Positions 16,824 through 27,155 of a stretch of 48,104 bases of DNA are shown here, one piece after another. A program made the position numbers and the translations under genes. Position 1 is the first letter of the stretch, and each line of letters begins with the position of its first letter. The stretch comes from an uncultured Granulosicoccaceae bacterium (lineage in GTDB: Bacteria; Pseudomonadota; Gammaproteobacteria; Granulosicoccales; Granulosicoccaceae), in contig CALGLE010000034.1 of the NCBI GenBank assembly GCA_937930305.1, positions 1 through 48,104 on the forward strand, in the 5' to 3' direction. The notes beneath the pieces were generated by a model, which had not been told where the DNA came from, did no database searches, and saw nothing but the letters and a program-made list of their open reading frames with translations.

Positions 16824-17300
16824 CTAGTTCAATAGCAATGACTTCTCGATCGGTATGAATTCAGTGGCTGCGTCAATCAATGAATTAGCTGTGAGTTTGG
16901 CCACTCCGTAAACTTCAACTCGCTTACCTCTGTCTTGCTTTATTTTATTGGCTAAAAGATCAAAATCACCGTCGCCGGAAACGAGAACCACAACATCGGC
17001 ACTGTCGGCGTATTCCATCACATCGATGGTAATTCCGACATCCCAATCACCTTTCGCAGAGCCATCCGCTCTTTGTATGAATGGTTTTAGTTTCACGTCA
17101 AAACCAATCGCTCGTAAGATATTTTGAAATTCACGCTGCTTAGGGTCACCTCTGTCTATGGCATAGGCAAACGCCTTTACAACCTCTCTGTCTTGGGTGG
17201 CCTGCGACCAGAATTTGTTGTAGTCAAAGTTTTTTCCAAAAATTTGCCTTGAGGTGTAGTACACATTCTGAACATCAATAAATAGCGCCACTTTCTGCAT
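16824..17300 (-). CDS. NYN-domain (LabA/DUF88-like) protein, putative ribonuclease
   Basis: A 158-residue single-domain protein of the NYN family (PIN-like fold). ALFIDVQNVYY near the N-terminus, KGDWDVGITIDVMEYA in the middle and VLVSGDGDFDLL supply the acidic residues that bind metal in PIN-like nucleases. Members act on RNA, but the substrate is not known for most. It stands alone between dbpA and a DsbA-like isomerase gene, so the neighbours give no further hint. Confidence 0.8.
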   Translation of the reverse strand: MQKVALFIDVQNVYYTSRQIFGKNFDYNKFWSQATQDREVVKAFAYAIDRGDPKQREFQNILRAIGFDVKLKPFIQRADGSAKGDWDVGITIDVMEYADSADVVVLVSGDGDFDLLANKIKQDRGKRVEVYGVAKLTANSLIDAATEFIPIEKSLLLN

Positions 17301-17365
17301 AGATCGAATGCTCTTATTATTCTACTAACGGCTTAACTAAGAAATGCAGCGGTGCCCATTTAAAA

Positions 17366-18016
17366 CTAGCGCTTCCGCTGTGCCACACCCGACTCACGTG
17401 ACAGAATCACCGCCAATTTCGCCTCGTCCACCGCCTGCCCTTCGATGCAACGAACCAGGTCATCAATACTGTTGTCACCCCAGAATATTTCATCGCCTAT
17501 GCGGAAAGTCGGGACGCCGAACATATCGCTGTCAATAGCTTGTTGAGTTGTGGTGATCAGTTTGTTTTTGACATCAGCATCATCAATTGCTTTACGCCAC
17601 CAATCAGGCTCAAGCCCGACCCCTTTGGCAATGTCGTCTAGCACGGCATCATCATTTAAGTCTTGGCCAGCGGACCACGCCGCATTCATCACATCCACAG
17701 CAAATGCCCGTCTCTGCGAGTCAGTGTCAATCGCCGTTGCAATTCTTAATGCTTTGAGCGGATTGAACGGGTGCGTGGGCGGGCCCTGCAGCGTCAGGCC
17801 ATAATTACTGGCGCGACGCATCACATCGCGAAATGTATAACGCCGTTTGGCGGGGATTTCGGCTGGGCCTAGATGCCCATGCGCTTTCAACAAGCCAGCG
17901 AACAAGATGGGACGAACCACAATAGTCTGCCCGGTTCTCGCTTCAAGCTCATCAAGACGAGACCCTGCCAGCCAGGCATAAGGGCTGATGGGATCAAAGA
18001 AGAATTCAATCGTCAT
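17366..18016 (-). CDS. 2-hydroxychromene-2-carboxylate isomerase family protein (DsbA-like)
   Basis: A 216-residue thioredoxin-fold protein of the HCCA isomerase / kappa glutathione transferase type. It has FFFDPISPYAWL at the N-terminus, with serine in place of a CxxC, and the cis-proline loop FGVPTF towards the C-terminus. Family members isomerise 2-hydroxychromene-2-carboxylate in naphthalene breakdown using glutathione, but many are found far from such pathways. No aromatic-degradation gene is adjacent, so the substrate is unknown. ATG 18016. Confidence 0.82.
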   Translation of the reverse strand: MTIEFFFDPISPYAWLAGSRLDELEARTGQTIVVRPILFAGLLKAHGHLGPAEIPAKRRYTFRDVMRRASNYGLTLQGPPTHPFNPLKALRIATAIDTDSQRRAFAVDVMNAAWSAGQDLNDDAVLDDIAKGVGLEPDWWRKAIDDADVKNKLITTTQQAIDSDMFGVPTFRIGDEIFWGDNSIDDLVRCIEGQAVDEAKLAVILSRESGVAQRKR

Positions 18017-18118
18017 TTATTCGCTTCCCAATATAAGTAAAGAGTGCTTACCAAAAGAGTCGCTGATATGTTACGTCACTTGTGGTGGTCCGGGAACTCT
18101 TCGGCGTCAGATCTAGAA

Positions 18119-19003
18119 TTAAAATGACCAGTAAAGAGCCATACTGGGAAAAAAGTAAACCAGCGTATTGGAAGGGAATTCTGTCGTGCCCAAGTCATCG
18201 CTAATTTTTCGATCAATTCTATTACGCTGCGATATGGCTACCTCTAAATTTAGTGAAAGAAAGATGCTTTTATTAAATTGATATCCGTAATTGAATCGCC
18301 CCTGTGCAAAAATTCCATTGAATGCCTCACCGAAGCTTTGGCCATCATTGATTTCTGTGTTTGAGATATTCGTTAGTAGTGGCAAGCCCAGTACGGCTTG
18401 AACCTGGTATCGCCACCCAGGTTGTTCTGATGTAAACACCGTAGTTTTTTCAAGCCCCACGACCGCAGCAAGATCCAATACCGTTTCTGATTCAGTTCCT
18501 AAATTAACGGACTCAAAAGTTAGACCACTGTCTTCAGCAGACTGAGTCAGGGCGGTACCGAAGCGACGAAATTCTGTATTGTTATACTGAGCGCCGAAAA
18601 GATAATAATAATTCGACGTGAAATGCTTTGAGAGCAATAAGCCAATGCGTTGTTGTTCGAACAGTATTTTATTTGTCCGAACAATTTCGTTGTCAATCTC
18701 CCAGCTTTCTTCCGATTGGGATTCACCAAGTGTGGAAGAGGTGATCAGATAAAATCCCCAGTCTTTGTTAAAGGAGACATAGGTACCACTTTGCTGAGCA
18801 ACGTTTACCATGGACGCTGTTTCCACGTCGACTACTTGCTCACCCACTCGTTGAACTGAATTTTCCTCATAATCAATAAAGTTCAAACCTAGACCGAAAA
18901 AACTATAGCCTGCGCGTGTTGGCTCGGTGATGGATTGAGAGACTGCCTGATTGGTATTTAGGTCGGTGACGACTACGCAAAAAAACAAAAAGAACATTCT
19001 CAT
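18119..19003 (-). CDS. Predicted outer-membrane beta-barrel protein
   Basis: A 294-residue protein of no recognised family. It has a signal peptide (MRMFFLFFCVVV...AVS), then many alternating hydrophobic strands rich in Tyr/Phe, for example YYYLFGAQYN and GRFNYGYQFN. It ends YFFPSMALYWSF, with the terminal aromatic residue usual for BamA-assembled barrels. ATG 19003 is chosen because AGGAGG lies 11 bp upstream and the signal peptide starts there; the frame extends to 19045. It is followed upstream by another small barrel gene in the same direction. Function unknown. Confidence 0.65.
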   Translation of the reverse strand: MRMFFLFFCVVVTDLNTNQAVSQSITEPTRAGYSFFGLGLNFIDYEENSVQRVGEQVVDVETASMVNVAQQSGTYVSFNKDWGFYLITSSTLGESQSEESWEIDNEIVRTNKILFEQQRIGLLLSKHFTSNYYYLFGAQYNNTEFRRFGTALTQSAEDSGLTFESVNLGTESETVLDLAAVVGLEKTTVFTSEQPGWRYQVQAVLGLPLLTNISNTEINDGQSFGEAFNGIFAQGRFNYGYQFNKSIFLSLNLEVAISQRNRIDRKISDDLGTTEFPSNTLVYFFPSMALYWSF

Positions 19004-19158
19004 TGACAACTGATCCTCCTGATTAAATGCAAATCGTATCCGCAACTTTTGGGCGCCTACCTCTCTAGCCTACCTCACAGCGGTCCAGATCGAATTGGCT
19101 TTTTTCGTGAACTTTTATCGATTGTCAGCAGCCAAGCCGGTCGATATTGCAAGAGATA

Positions 19159-19641
19159 TCAGAAAACTACGCCAAAGCTTACGAATGCCACATCATCATC
19201 TATCGAGGTATAGTCAAGTTCAATCCGAAAGGCGCTCCAGCGCAATCCAACAGCGAGCCCGTAGGATTCCCCTACTTCCGGTTCTGACAATGAGCCAGCG
19301 TCTAGAGAGGCATCCATCAGACCCACTCTACCTTTTAGGTATAGATTCCCGCCAGTGGAGTATGAAAGGTAGAGCCCTTGGCTTTCAACGTACAACTCAG
19401 TTCCAGCGACAGAACCGGCTGCTACGCTTCGAGTAACTTCGCCTTCCACCGCAAAACCACCCGGCCTAGTGCCAAATTCGTAACCCAGTAACACACCGAC
19501 ACTGACAGGATTTTCACTGACCTCATCATCATCAAAGCCCACTAGCATTTCACCCGATTTAATGCCAATCAGAAAACCTGCGTGTGCGATAGAAGACAAG
19601 CCAAAAAATAAAACAGAAGCGATTAGAATTCGAAATTTCAT
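19159..19641 (-). CDS. Small outer-membrane beta-barrel protein
   Basis: A 160-residue protein with a clean signal peptide (MKFRILIASVLFFGLSSIAHA). The mature part alternates strands (GVLLGYEFG, LYLSYSTGGNLYLKGRVGL, AVGLRWSAFRIELDY) and ends FVSFGVVF with a C-terminal phenylalanine. The size suggests an eight-stranded barrel of the OmpA/OmpX-like type. ATG 19641 fits the signal peptide and a GGGGAA ribosome site; the frame is open to 19716. Transport or surface role cannot be told from sequence. Confidence 0.7.
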   Translation of the reverse strand: MKFRILIASVLFFGLSSIAHAGFLIGIKSGEMLVGFDDDEVSENPVSVGVLLGYEFGTRPGGFAVEGEVTRSVAAGSVAGTELYVESQGLYLSYSTGGNLYLKGRVGLMDASLDAGSLSEPEVGESYGLAVGLRWSAFRIELDYTSIDDDVAFVSFGVVF

Positions 19642-19969
19642 TTTAGTTTCCCCAACAAATAAGAGGTTATTAGCGGGGACTGATAAACACATTTCTCTGT
19701 ATCGACTCAGTCCCAATTAATTCCATGACGCTAGTTTCAGGGATTTAAGGCGAGGAAGATCGTTATACTTAACAGCTGTCTGGGTAAAATTCACAACATC
19801 CCAACTGGGTATGCGCATCTTGGGCAACACACAAAACACACAGCGTCACTGCACGGGTTTTAATTTCACCGAACCCTTCAAGGGCGCGAGCGGCAGGTTG
19901 TGGTGACCTGCGGTTAAAGAACTAAAGAGTTTCGCTATTGTCAACGTACGAAAAGATATAAGGTGATCT

Positions 19970-20278
19970 ATGCCTCCAACAGCACTTAGTAATTTAGAAA
20001 TCATGAATTTGATGGCCCCTCTTCACACCGACTGGGAGTGCTGTGAAGAGGGCAAATCAATACGCCGAAAGTTTGCGACCAAGGGGTTTAAACAAGCGTT
20101 GGCGTTAACCAATCTGAGCTCTACCGTTGCAGAGCAAAACAATCATCATCCCGACATTTGTTTAGGCTGGGGGTATTGCCATATCACCTTCACAACCCAT
20201 TCGATATCCGCGCTTACCATGCTAGATATCGAATGTGCCAAGGAGCTCGATGCCTTGTGCGAAACCCTGGCCTCTTAA
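19970..20278 (+). CDS. phhB: Pterin-4a-carbinolamine dehydratase
   Basis: A 102-residue enzyme that dehydrates 4a-hydroxytetrahydrobiopterin, recycling the pterin cofactor of phenylalanine hydroxylase. The signature NNHHPDICLGWGYCHITFTT contains the two catalytic histidines and the family's HP motif. The size is typical. No phenylalanine hydroxylase gene is adjacent; some bacteria use this enzyme elsewhere in pterin or molybdopterin metabolism. The 253-bp gap upstream holds a small perfect hairpin, GCAGGT (19893-19898) with ACCTGC (19906-19911). Confidence 0.88.
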   Translation: MPPTALSNLEIMNLMAPLHTDWECCEEGKSIRRKFATKGFKQALALTNLSSTVAEQNNHHPDICLGWGYCHITFTTHSISALTMLDIECAKELDALCETLAS

Positions 20279-20322
20279 GCATAGCGGGTCGAAGCCTGTG
20301 ATTGACTAGTAAGCTCTAACGA

Positions 20323-21495
20323 CTATGATTGTCCGTGTGTTTCCGTACTCAGCGCATAACGTGTACTACGGCCACCACCAGGTAATTTAACCAAACACGC
20401 TTTTGCCACCAGATCCGCCAGTTCACGCGTTGACGTGGCCTTACTCACCTGCCCTACACTGCCGTATTTAGCGGCGTTAATACCGTCGAGAAATTCTTCA
20501 CCCCAACTATCCAACAGCCGGTTAAGCACTTTTATTTGTCGTTCGTTTAATAAGGTTTGAGCATGAAGTTGCCAAAAACGGGCTTTGCGGATCACGCGAT
20601 CAAATCGATGTTCGCCTTGTTGCATGGCATCGATTAACACATCCAAAAACCAACTTAGCCAAGGCGTGATGTCCAGCGAACTGCTTTGCGTGTGTTCTAG
20701 AATGTCGTAGTATTCTTTACGCCGTCGCATGATGGCGGCGCTTAATGAATAGTAACGAGCGCTCACACCTTCCGCCTGCGCCAAGGCTCTATCTGTTAAT
20801 GCACGTGCGACTCGGCCGTTGCCATCATCAAACGGGTGCAATGTAATGAACCACAAATGCGCAATGCCGGCACGTATGAAGGGGTCGAGGTCATTGGGTG
20901 TGTGGTTGAACCATTGGTTAAAGCGCGCTAGTTCTTTGTCTAATCCCTCTCCCGGTGGTGCTTCAAAATGAACCGTGGGCCGATCGATTCGGCCAGAAAC
21001 GACTTGCATCTTGTCCATGCCACGCAACGCACCAATACGAATCTTTTCGTGTGCAGCAGCGTCGGGAAATAACGCGCTTTGCCACTCGCACAGCAATTCA
21101 GTGCTTATGGCTTGGTCGATTTCGGTGGTCGCGCTGAGTAGCAATTGCACAAGCGCATCGGTTTGTTGAGTGCCATTTTTTTTGTGGGTATGAAAACCGC
21201 CTTTATCCAACCCCAATTGTGTGACCACCGACGAACGCAACGATGAAACATCCAAATGCTCACCTTCAATTTCACTGCTGCGCAGTGCGGACGCCACCAC
21301 TGCATCTATGTGCGCGGCAGTCAGTTCATCCTGTAAGCCGGTGGTGTGGTTTGAGTTAGATAACGACTGATGTTGATCCGATAACAGCGTTTGCTGTTCA
21401 GCCAGTTCGGATAACTTGGCTGTCAGAGCGTCAGAGCGCCAAACAAACGCTGGATGATCAGCGCTCTGCCAGGCTGGCAATTCCCAGATGTACAT
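20323..21495 (-). CDS. Fic-domain AMP-transferase with N-terminal DUF4172-like region
   Basis: A 390-residue Fic protein. The catalytic motif HPFDDGNGRVAR is complete. An inhibitory-helix motif, SSEIEGE, matching the [S/T]xxxE[G/N] signature, lies in the N-terminal part, placing it in the self-inhibited class II. The start WELPAWQSADHPAFVW is typical of DUF4172, and the C-terminus has a winged-helix-like region (YGSVGQVSKATSTRELADL). It would transfer AMP to hydroxyl side chains of an unknown target. It lies downstream of tmm in the same direction, but 96 bp and a hairpin separate them. Confidence 0.85.
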   Translation of the reverse strand: MYIWELPAWQSADHPAFVWRSDALTAKLSELAEQQTLLSDQHQSLSNSNHTTGLQDELTAAHIDAVVASALRSSEIEGEHLDVSSLRSSVVTQLGLDKGGFHTHKKNGTQQTDALVQLLLSATTEIDQAISTELLCEWQSALFPDAAAHEKIRIGALRGMDKMQVVSGRIDRPTVHFEAPPGEGLDKELARFNQWFNHTPNDLDPFIRAGIAHLWFITLHPFDDGNGRVARALTDRALAQAEGVSARYYSLSAAIMRRRKEYYDILEHTQSSSLDITPWLSWFLDVLIDAMQQGEHRFDRVIRKARFWQLHAQTLLNERQIKVLNRLLDSWGEEFLDGINAAKYGSVGQVSKATSTRELADLVAKACLVKLPGGGRSTRYALSTETHGQS

Positions 21496-21525
21496 AGCGT
21501 TTCAGCCTTACAGGTGGCGGGATGA

Positions 21526-21549
21526 GCCGAATAGTAGCAAATATTCGGC
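21526..21549. terminator. Hairpin between tmm and the Fic gene
   Basis: GCCGAATA (21526-21533) and TATTCGGC (21542-21549) form a perfect 8-bp stem with an 8-base loop, placed 42 bp past the tmm stop. There is no T-run on the minus strand after the stem, so intrinsic termination is doubtful. An mRNA-stabilising 3' hairpin or a Rho-dependent end is equally possible. Confidence 0.4.
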
Positions 21550-21591
21550 CCATCCGCCGCCATTGGTGGCATTTGGCCCCAGAATCAGCTC

Positions 21592-22932
21592 TTAAGTCTT
21601 TAAGTAGGCCTCTAACGAATCATCCAATGCATCCTTCCACGGTGTGTGATGTGCCGGGGCCAGTGTGCCAGTAAGCGCTGACTTATAGCCGTTATCACGA
21701 AACGTCATGATGCCCGCCTTTTTATGTTTCTTCCATTCGAAGAACGCGTTGTTGGCGCCTTCAATGTCGAAGTCGGGGTAATCGGTCATGGCCATTAATC
21801 GCAAGGTGTAATCCCCTTGGTACCTAATCGATTCGTAGTCATCAGCGATGGCGTCTTCTTGAGCTTGCCGGTGTGCCGTATCGGCCTGCATCTCACTTTT
21901 TGATGGCAAGTCTAGACGACCTAAAATGACATCCCGCGCATACCAGGCTTGCGCATCAAACATGTTGAAGGTGTACCACTGATCCTGCATACCCAAATAC
22001 ATCAGCTTGGGGTTGTCTTCCCAAACGACACCGTTATAAAGATTGCCGGGGTACAAACGATTGTTGGTGATTAATCGCAGATCCTCAGCCATAAACGGAA
22101 AATAATGCAGGTAGCCGGTGCATAAGATGATGGCGTCGATCTCTTTACTTGCCCCATTCTTGAAGGTGGCCGTGTTGCCTTCCATCTTGGTTAGCAAAGG
22201 CAACTCTTCCCAGTTCTCAGGCCAGTCGTATCCCATGGCAGCGGTGCGATGCGATACCGTGACAGACTTACAGCCGTACTTCCAACATTGTGATCCGATG
22301 TCCTCGGCAGAATAAGACGTACCGATGATCAAAATGTTTTTGTCTTTGAATTCGGCCGCATCACGAAAATCGTGAGCATGCAGGATGCGACCGGGGAAAA
22401 GATCAAAGCCATCAAATTCGGGCACATTGGGTGTTGAAAAGTGACCACTGGCAACAATGACGTTGTCAAATTGCTCTGTGTATTGGCTGGCGTTGGGTAG
22501 GTCGTTCACGGTGACGTCAAACTGCCCCGTACTTTCATCAAAGCTCACTTGTCTTACTGCGGTATTAAAGCGAATCCAGTCGCGCACACCGGCTTTTTTT
22601 ACGCGTCCTTCGATGTAGTCGAACAACACAGCCCTTGGCGGGTAGGATGCGATGGGCTTACCGAAATGTTCTTCGAATGAGTAATCTGCAAACTCTAAGC
22701 CCTCTTTAGGGCCGTTCGACCAAAGGTAACGATACATACTGCCGTGCACCGGTTCACCGTATTGATCCAGTCCGGTACGCCAGGTGTAATTCCACAGCCC
22801 ACCCCAATTACTCTGTTTTTCAAAACACACGACTTCGGGTATGTCACTGCCCGCTTTCTGCGCCGATTGAAAGGCGCGAAGTTGGGCTAAACCACTGGGA
22901 CCGGCACCAATAATAGCAACGCGTTTTTTCAT
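21592..22932 (-). CDS. tmm: Trimethylamine monooxygenase (flavin-containing)
   Basis: A 446-residue class B flavin monooxygenase that oxidises trimethylamine to its N-oxide with NADPH and O2; characterised Tmm also oxidises dimethyl sulfide. Motifs: FAD-binding IIGAGPSG at the N-terminus, the FMO signature [13 protein letters not shown], and NADPH-binding [10 protein letters not shown]. Length and the segments [17 protein letters not shown] and [20 protein letters not shown] match bacterial Tmm. Context is decisive: it is last in the minus-strand tdm-tmoXVW cluster. The product TMAO feeds Tdm. Confidence 0.92.
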   Translation of the reverse strand: MKKRVAIIGAGPSGLAQLRAFQSAQKAGSDIPEVVCFEKQSNWGGLWNYTWRTGLDQYGEPVHGSMYRYLWSNGPKEGLEFADYSFEEHFGKPIASYPPRAVLFDYIEGRVKKAGVRDWIRFNTAVRQVSFDESTGQFDVTVNDLPNASQYTEQFDNVIVASGHFSTPNVPEFDGFDLFPGRILHAHDFRDAAEFKDKNILIIGTSYSAEDIGSQCWKYGCKSVTVSHRTAAMGYDWPENWEELPLLTKMEGNTATFKNGASKEIDAIILCTGYLHYFPFMAEDLRLITNNRLYPGNLYNGVVWEDNPKLMYLGMQDQWYTFNMFDAQAWYARDVILGRLDLPSKSEMQADTAHRQAQEDAIADDYESIRYQGDYTLRLMAMTDYPDFDIEGANNAFFEWKKHKKAGIMTFRDNGYKSALTGTLAPAHHTPWKDALDDSLEAYLKT

Positions 22933-22958
22933 AGTCTTAGGTCTCTTGAGTTTATTCG

Positions 22959-23930
22959 TTAATCAATTTGATTTCTTTTGCTTGTTAGATCCATACACAC
23001 GGCAACAATGATGATGATGCCACCGAGTATCGATATCGGTGTTAAGTCGGTGCCCACAAGCAAGCCTGCGGACGTGGTCGCCACAATGATTTCTGTCATG
23101 GTGAGTAAGGCCGCGGTGGGTGCAGGTATACGTCGAGCGCCCCAAATTTGACCCAACATAGAAGGGAACAACACAGCAGCTCCAAAGGCGGCTGCCAAGG
23201 GCACAGTTTTCATGAAATCGATGGGTTGCTGTAGCATGGCATTGGTGATGTCTGCCGCTTCACCTGCGCTTGCACTCGTTGTTGCAACCGTGCCTGTGCC
23301 CGCCAACATGTGCAAAAGCACGGCACAAAGGCTTGCTAAGACAAAACCTGAAAACAGTGTGGCCGCCGTGGTGGCAAACGCAGGCGTGTCTTGCTTGCTT
23401 CTCAGCAGCGACAAACTAACGCCCCAGCAAAACCCTGAGGCAATAGCGCACCAGTCCCCCACATTGTTGGGAATGGGAAAACCAAACCCGCCACCCAACA
23501 ATAGCCAAACGCCTAGAACGGCGGCACCGATCACCCACAGCTGCGCTCGGCGTATGCGTTCTCCATAAACGATGCGCGCTGACAGGGTTGTCCATAAAGG
23601 CAACAGGTAGAACAAAAAAATGGCTCGTATTACGTCGGTGTAAAGAACCGCCGTAAAGTACAGCACGCTGGCAACACCCAGGGCGATACCCACAACCCAA
23701 CCGTTGAAGGAAGCGAGTTCGCTTAATTCGCGTTGGCGCATCGTAACGATGAGTGCCGGAATGAATGCTGCACCCATAACCAGTGCCACCGCCCAAAGAC
23801 CGGGAATGCCAGCTTGCTCAAGGTAGCGCAGTGGTATCCAGTACACCCCCCAAACGGCCGCGCCAATAACCACCGCCCAAGCACCTGCGGTATCGACTTT
23901 TGCGCCTGTCATTGACATTGGAGTGGTCAT
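22959..23930 (-). CDS. DMT-superfamily (EamA-type) membrane transporter
   Basis: A 323-residue inner-membrane protein with about ten hydrophobic segments in two EamA repeats: [19 protein letters not shown] opens the first and [19 protein letters not shown] the second. [20 protein letters not shown] near the end is the usual conserved helix of drug/metabolite transporters. It lies between tmoW and tmm in the same direction (26 bp from tmm), so it probably moves a methylated amine or a breakdown product, in or out. The substrate is not known. Confidence 0.8.
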   Translation of the reverse strand: MTTPMSMTGAKVDTAGAWAVVIGAAVWGVYWIPLRYLEQAGIPGLWAVALVMGAAFIPALIVTMRQRELSELASFNGWVVGIALGVASVLYFTAVLYTDVIRAIFLFYLLPLWTTLSARIVYGERIRRAQLWVIGAAVLGVWLLLGGGFGFPIPNNVGDWCAIASGFCWGVSLSLLRSKQDTPAFATTAATLFSGFVLASLCAVLLHMLAGTGTVATTSASAGEAADITNAMLQQPIDFMKTVPLAAAFGAAVLFPSMLGQIWGARRIPAPTAALLTMTEIIVATTSAGLLVGTDLTPISILGGIIIIVAVCMDLTSKRNQID

Positions 23931-23965
23931 TACCGCGTGCTCTTTACACCCAGCCCTGTGTTCTA

Positions 23966-26026
23966 TTAATCAATGCCGAGTGCTGCTTTTCTTTGGTTGG
24001 CCCAGGTACGCAGAATTTGATCAATGGCTAAACCGATAAAGGCGACGCAAAAACCCAACACCAAACCATTACCCACGCCTTGTTTGTCAGAGAGCGAGCC
24101 AAGAATCAATTGGCCCAAATCATCGGTGCCGATTAACGCGCCAATAATCACCATCGCCAGTGCAAATACGACGGTTTGATTGATACCCAGCGCCATGTGT
24201 GGAAAAGACAACGGCAGTTCGATGGAGACAAAGCGTTGAAAGCGATTCACGCCAGACATCGAACCCGCATCGTGCAGTTCAGCGGGCACACTGCGCAGCC
24301 CGATGACGGTATACCGAGCGGCCGGTATGGTGGCATACACAACAATGGCGATGAGTACGGACGTATCGGTGACCCCAAACAGCATCATCACCGGTATTAA
24401 GTAAATGAATGAGGGGAAGGTTTGAAAGGTATCGCACCACGCTAATAAAATTCGCGTGGCTGTGGGATGTTGGGCACACAGCGTGCCAACCACAATGCCT
24501 ATAACGCCTGATATAAGAACCGCCATAGTCATCAGGTAGGAGGTAATCAAAGCGCGGTCCCACCACTCGGTCAATGCGATAAACAGTAAATAAGCGCCCA
24601 CAATCAACGCGGAGCGAATGCCGCCGACGATAAAGCCTATCCCCATAACCAGTGTGAATGTGGCGACGACTGGCATGCCCAGAAACGCCTTTTTAACCGG
24701 AATCAGTACATCAATAATGAGCCATTCATTAAAGCCTTTCAGCGTATAAAAGAAGGTGTCCCACATCCAATCCACACCGGCTTGCCAGAACGGCTCGGTG
24801 GTAATCCCTTTGTTGTGCGGTATTAAATAAAGATAGTTGAACCCTTCTTTGAAAATCATTTGCCCAACGCCCGCCAGTGCAAGACCCACCACAAAAATGC
24901 CCATGAACCAAATAGAGTACTTATGACGTTCTTTAAATGATTGATCGGCAAAGTAATCCGTTTGCTTGTTCGCCCACGCCAGCGACAGCCTGTCGAGCAC
25001 GATTGCAATCAACACAATGCAGATACCAATTTCTAATGCCAAGCCGATGCGTAATCGGTTCAGTGCGATCAGTAGATCATTGCCCAGACCCTTAGCACCG
25101 ATAAGTGAAGCGATTACCACCATCGCCAGGCACTGCATGATGACTTGGTTAACGCCTAACAAAATATCGCGCCGTGCTGAGGGAATCAGTACCCGACGCA
25201 TGAGCTGCCAATCGGTGCAGCCGTTCATCAAACCCGCCTCCCCGACTTCGGCGGGCACTTTTTTAAGTCCCAAATTAGTCAATCGAACCATCGGGGGGGT
25301 GGCAAAAATAATGGTGGCTATAGCACCCGCGTGATCGCCGATACCGAAAAACACCATCACAGGAATTAGGTAGGCAAAATGCGGCATGATCTGCGCAACA
25401 TTCAATAACGGGTTGAGTATGTTTTCAACCGTTTTACTTTTGTAACTCCACACACCCAGAAAAAGCCCGATGAGTATGGCGGTGGGGGCTGCAATCAGCA
25501 CAAACGATAGGGTTTGCATGGAGGGTTCCCATTGCCCAAATATCGCTATGTAGGTGAAAGCAAAACCAACGAAGCAAGCTAAGCCCACACCGCCTAAGGC
25601 GTAACCTAAAATCACGACAGCGCCGGTGACAACCGTCCAAGGCAGACCCGGCCAGCGAGCCCATTGATTTTCAGTCGCCCAATCCCAACCGGTAAAGGTG
25701 ACGATGGTTTTGACACCACCCAACATCAATTCACGAACGAATTCGATGAGGAATAAAATAAACCCCGATATGCTGCGAGTAACTTGACGCATCATCGGTT
25801 TTTCTTCGTATTCTTCTATTTCGGGGTCGTACACCTCAATTAACCACCAGTCGAACATTAAGTAGTCGACCGAGTTATTAATCACAACCGGTAAGCTTTT
25901 CAGCAGTGGTTCAAATCGCCAAAGCCAATTGCCTTCCGTTGCAGGTATAAACATACACAGCAAGATAAAAACAACGATCAGCAGTAAAAACTGCAGAAAT
26001 TTGTTTTTTTGAAGCACTTGCATCAT
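23966..26026 (-). CDS. tmoW: TMAO ABC transporter permease, tandem double permease
   Basis: A 686-residue permease of the ProW/OpuA type with two permease domains in one chain (about 130-380 and 430-680). Each has the cytoplasmic loop that docks the ATPase: EVGEAGLMNGCTDWQLMRRV in the first and ELHDAGSMSGVNRFQRF in the second. The second half looks like a duplicate of the first. Its ATG overlaps the tmoV stop (ATGA, 26023-26026). With TmoX and TmoV it forms a TMAO importer; assignment to TMAO rather than betaine or choline rests on the tdm/tmm context. Confidence 0.85.
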   Translation of the reverse strand: MMQVLQKNKFLQFLLLIVVFILLCMFIPATEGNWLWRFEPLLKSLPVVINNSVDYLMFDWWLIEVYDPEIEEYEEKPMMRQVTRSISGFILFLIEFVRELMLGGVKTIVTFTGWDWATENQWARWPGLPWTVVTGAVVILGYALGGVGLACFVGFAFTYIAIFGQWEPSMQTLSFVLIAAPTAILIGLFLGVWSYKSKTVENILNPLLNVAQIMPHFAYLIPVMVFFGIGDHAGAIATIIFATPPMVRLTNLGLKKVPAEVGEAGLMNGCTDWQLMRRVLIPSARRDILLGVNQVIMQCLAMVVIASLIGAKGLGNDLLIALNRLRIGLALEIGICIVLIAIVLDRLSLAWANKQTDYFADQSFKERHKYSIWFMGIFVVGLALAGVGQMIFKEGFNYLYLIPHNKGITTEPFWQAGVDWMWDTFFYTLKGFNEWLIIDVLIPVKKAFLGMPVVATFTLVMGIGFIVGGIRSALIVGAYLLFIALTEWWDRALITSYLMTMAVLISGVIGIVVGTLCAQHPTATRILLAWCDTFQTFPSFIYLIPVMMLFGVTDTSVLIAIVVYATIPAARYTVIGLRSVPAELHDAGSMSGVNRFQRFVSIELPLSFPHMALGINQTVVFALAMVIIGALIGTDDLGQLILGSLSDKQGVGNGLVLGFCVAFIGLAIDQILRTWANQRKAALGID

Positions 26027-27093
26027 GACGCTTGCCCTGTTTCCCCTGGCGAGTGCCCCCCAAACAGCACACTGATGACTTTGGATGCGCTCACAGAGCC
26101 AACCAGTTCGCCTGATTCATCCACCACCGATATCGGCTTGTCTGAATTCAGGATTAATTCAGCCACCGTTTCAATGATGGCGTCTTTTTGGACTTTGATA
26201 TCGCCAACCGCATCGCCGGGAGTTACCACGTCCATGACGGATTCGATTTTCAATACTTTTTCGCGAGGAACTTCGGCGGTGAATTTTTGAACGTATTCAG
26301 ACGCGGGGTTAAGCACAATATTGGCGGGCGTATCGAGTTGCTCAATAATGCCGTCCTTCATGATGGCTATTCGATCGGCAAGGCGCAGCGCCTCATCAAA
26401 ATCGTGCGTCACAAACAAGATGGTTTTACTCAATACACCTTGTAAGCGCAAAAATTCATCTTGCATCTCTTTACGTATGAGCGGATCAAGCGCTGAAAAC
26501 GGCTCGTCAAGGAACCAGATATCCGGTTCGATGGCTAAGGAGCGAGCGATGCCGACGCGTTGTTGCTGACCGCCCGATAATTCCCGTGGAAAATAATTTT
26601 CACGACCGGAGAGACTGACCAGCTCGATCATCTCTGAGGCGCGCTCAATACTCTTCTTTGTGCTCACCCCTTTAACCTGCAATGGAAACGCGATGTTTTC
26701 CAGCACCGTTTTGTGGGGCAATAACGCAAAGCTTTGAAACACCATGCCCATTTTGCTGCGGCGCAGTTCAATAAGCTTCTTGTTGTTCAACGACAAGATG
26801 TCTTCGCCGTCGATGTAGATGTTTCCGGCCGTTGCCTCAGTGAGCCTTGAAATGCAACGCAGCAAGGTGGATTTTCCTGATCCCGAGAGCCCCATGATGA
26901 TGAGCAGCTCACCCGGATACACTTCAAAGGACGCATCGTTCACACCGACGATACAACCTTGTTCCTTAAATTTTTCGGCATTTACAGTACCGGCAGAGGC
27001 TTGCAGTACTTGCTTAGCGTTATCTCCAAAAATCTTGAAAACCCCATCGCAACGGATGGTGGGATCTTGCGTATTCAAAATTGTCGATGACAT
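26023..27093 (-). CDS. tmoV: TMAO ABC transporter ATP-binding subunit
   Basis: A 356-residue ATPase of the ProV family. It has Walker A GLSGSGKST, signature LSGGQQQR, Walker B WFLDEPFSALDP and switch histidine FVTHDFDEAL, followed by a CBS-type regulatory region (about 270-350; PISVVDESGELVGSVS). The start ATG 27093 gives the usual N-terminus. The frame is open upstream to ATG 27150, but a 13-bp hairpin lies immediately before that codon, and the extra residues do not look like a ProV leader. It is coupled to tmoW by a four-base overlap. Confidence 0.87.
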   Translation of the reverse strand: MSSTILNTQDPTIRCDGVFKIFGDNAKQVLQASAGTVNAEKFKEQGCIVGVNDASFEVYPGELLIIMGLSGSGKSTLLRCISRLTEATAGNIYIDGEDILSLNNKKLIELRRSKMGMVFQSFALLPHKTVLENIAFPLQVKGVSTKKSIERASEMIELVSLSGRENYFPRELSGGQQQRVGIARSLAIEPDIWFLDEPFSALDPLIRKEMQDEFLRLQGVLSKTILFVTHDFDEALRLADRIAIMKDGIIEQLDTPANIVLNPASEYVQKFTAEVPREKVLKIESVMDVVTPGDAVGDIKVQKDAIIETVAELILNSDKPISVVDESGELVGSVSASKVISVLFGGHSPGETGQAS

Positions 27094-27155
27094 AGGTGTG
27101 CACTTCACTTGGTTGCTGGCCGAGCCAGCGTTGTTAAAGCATCTCTGCATGAACA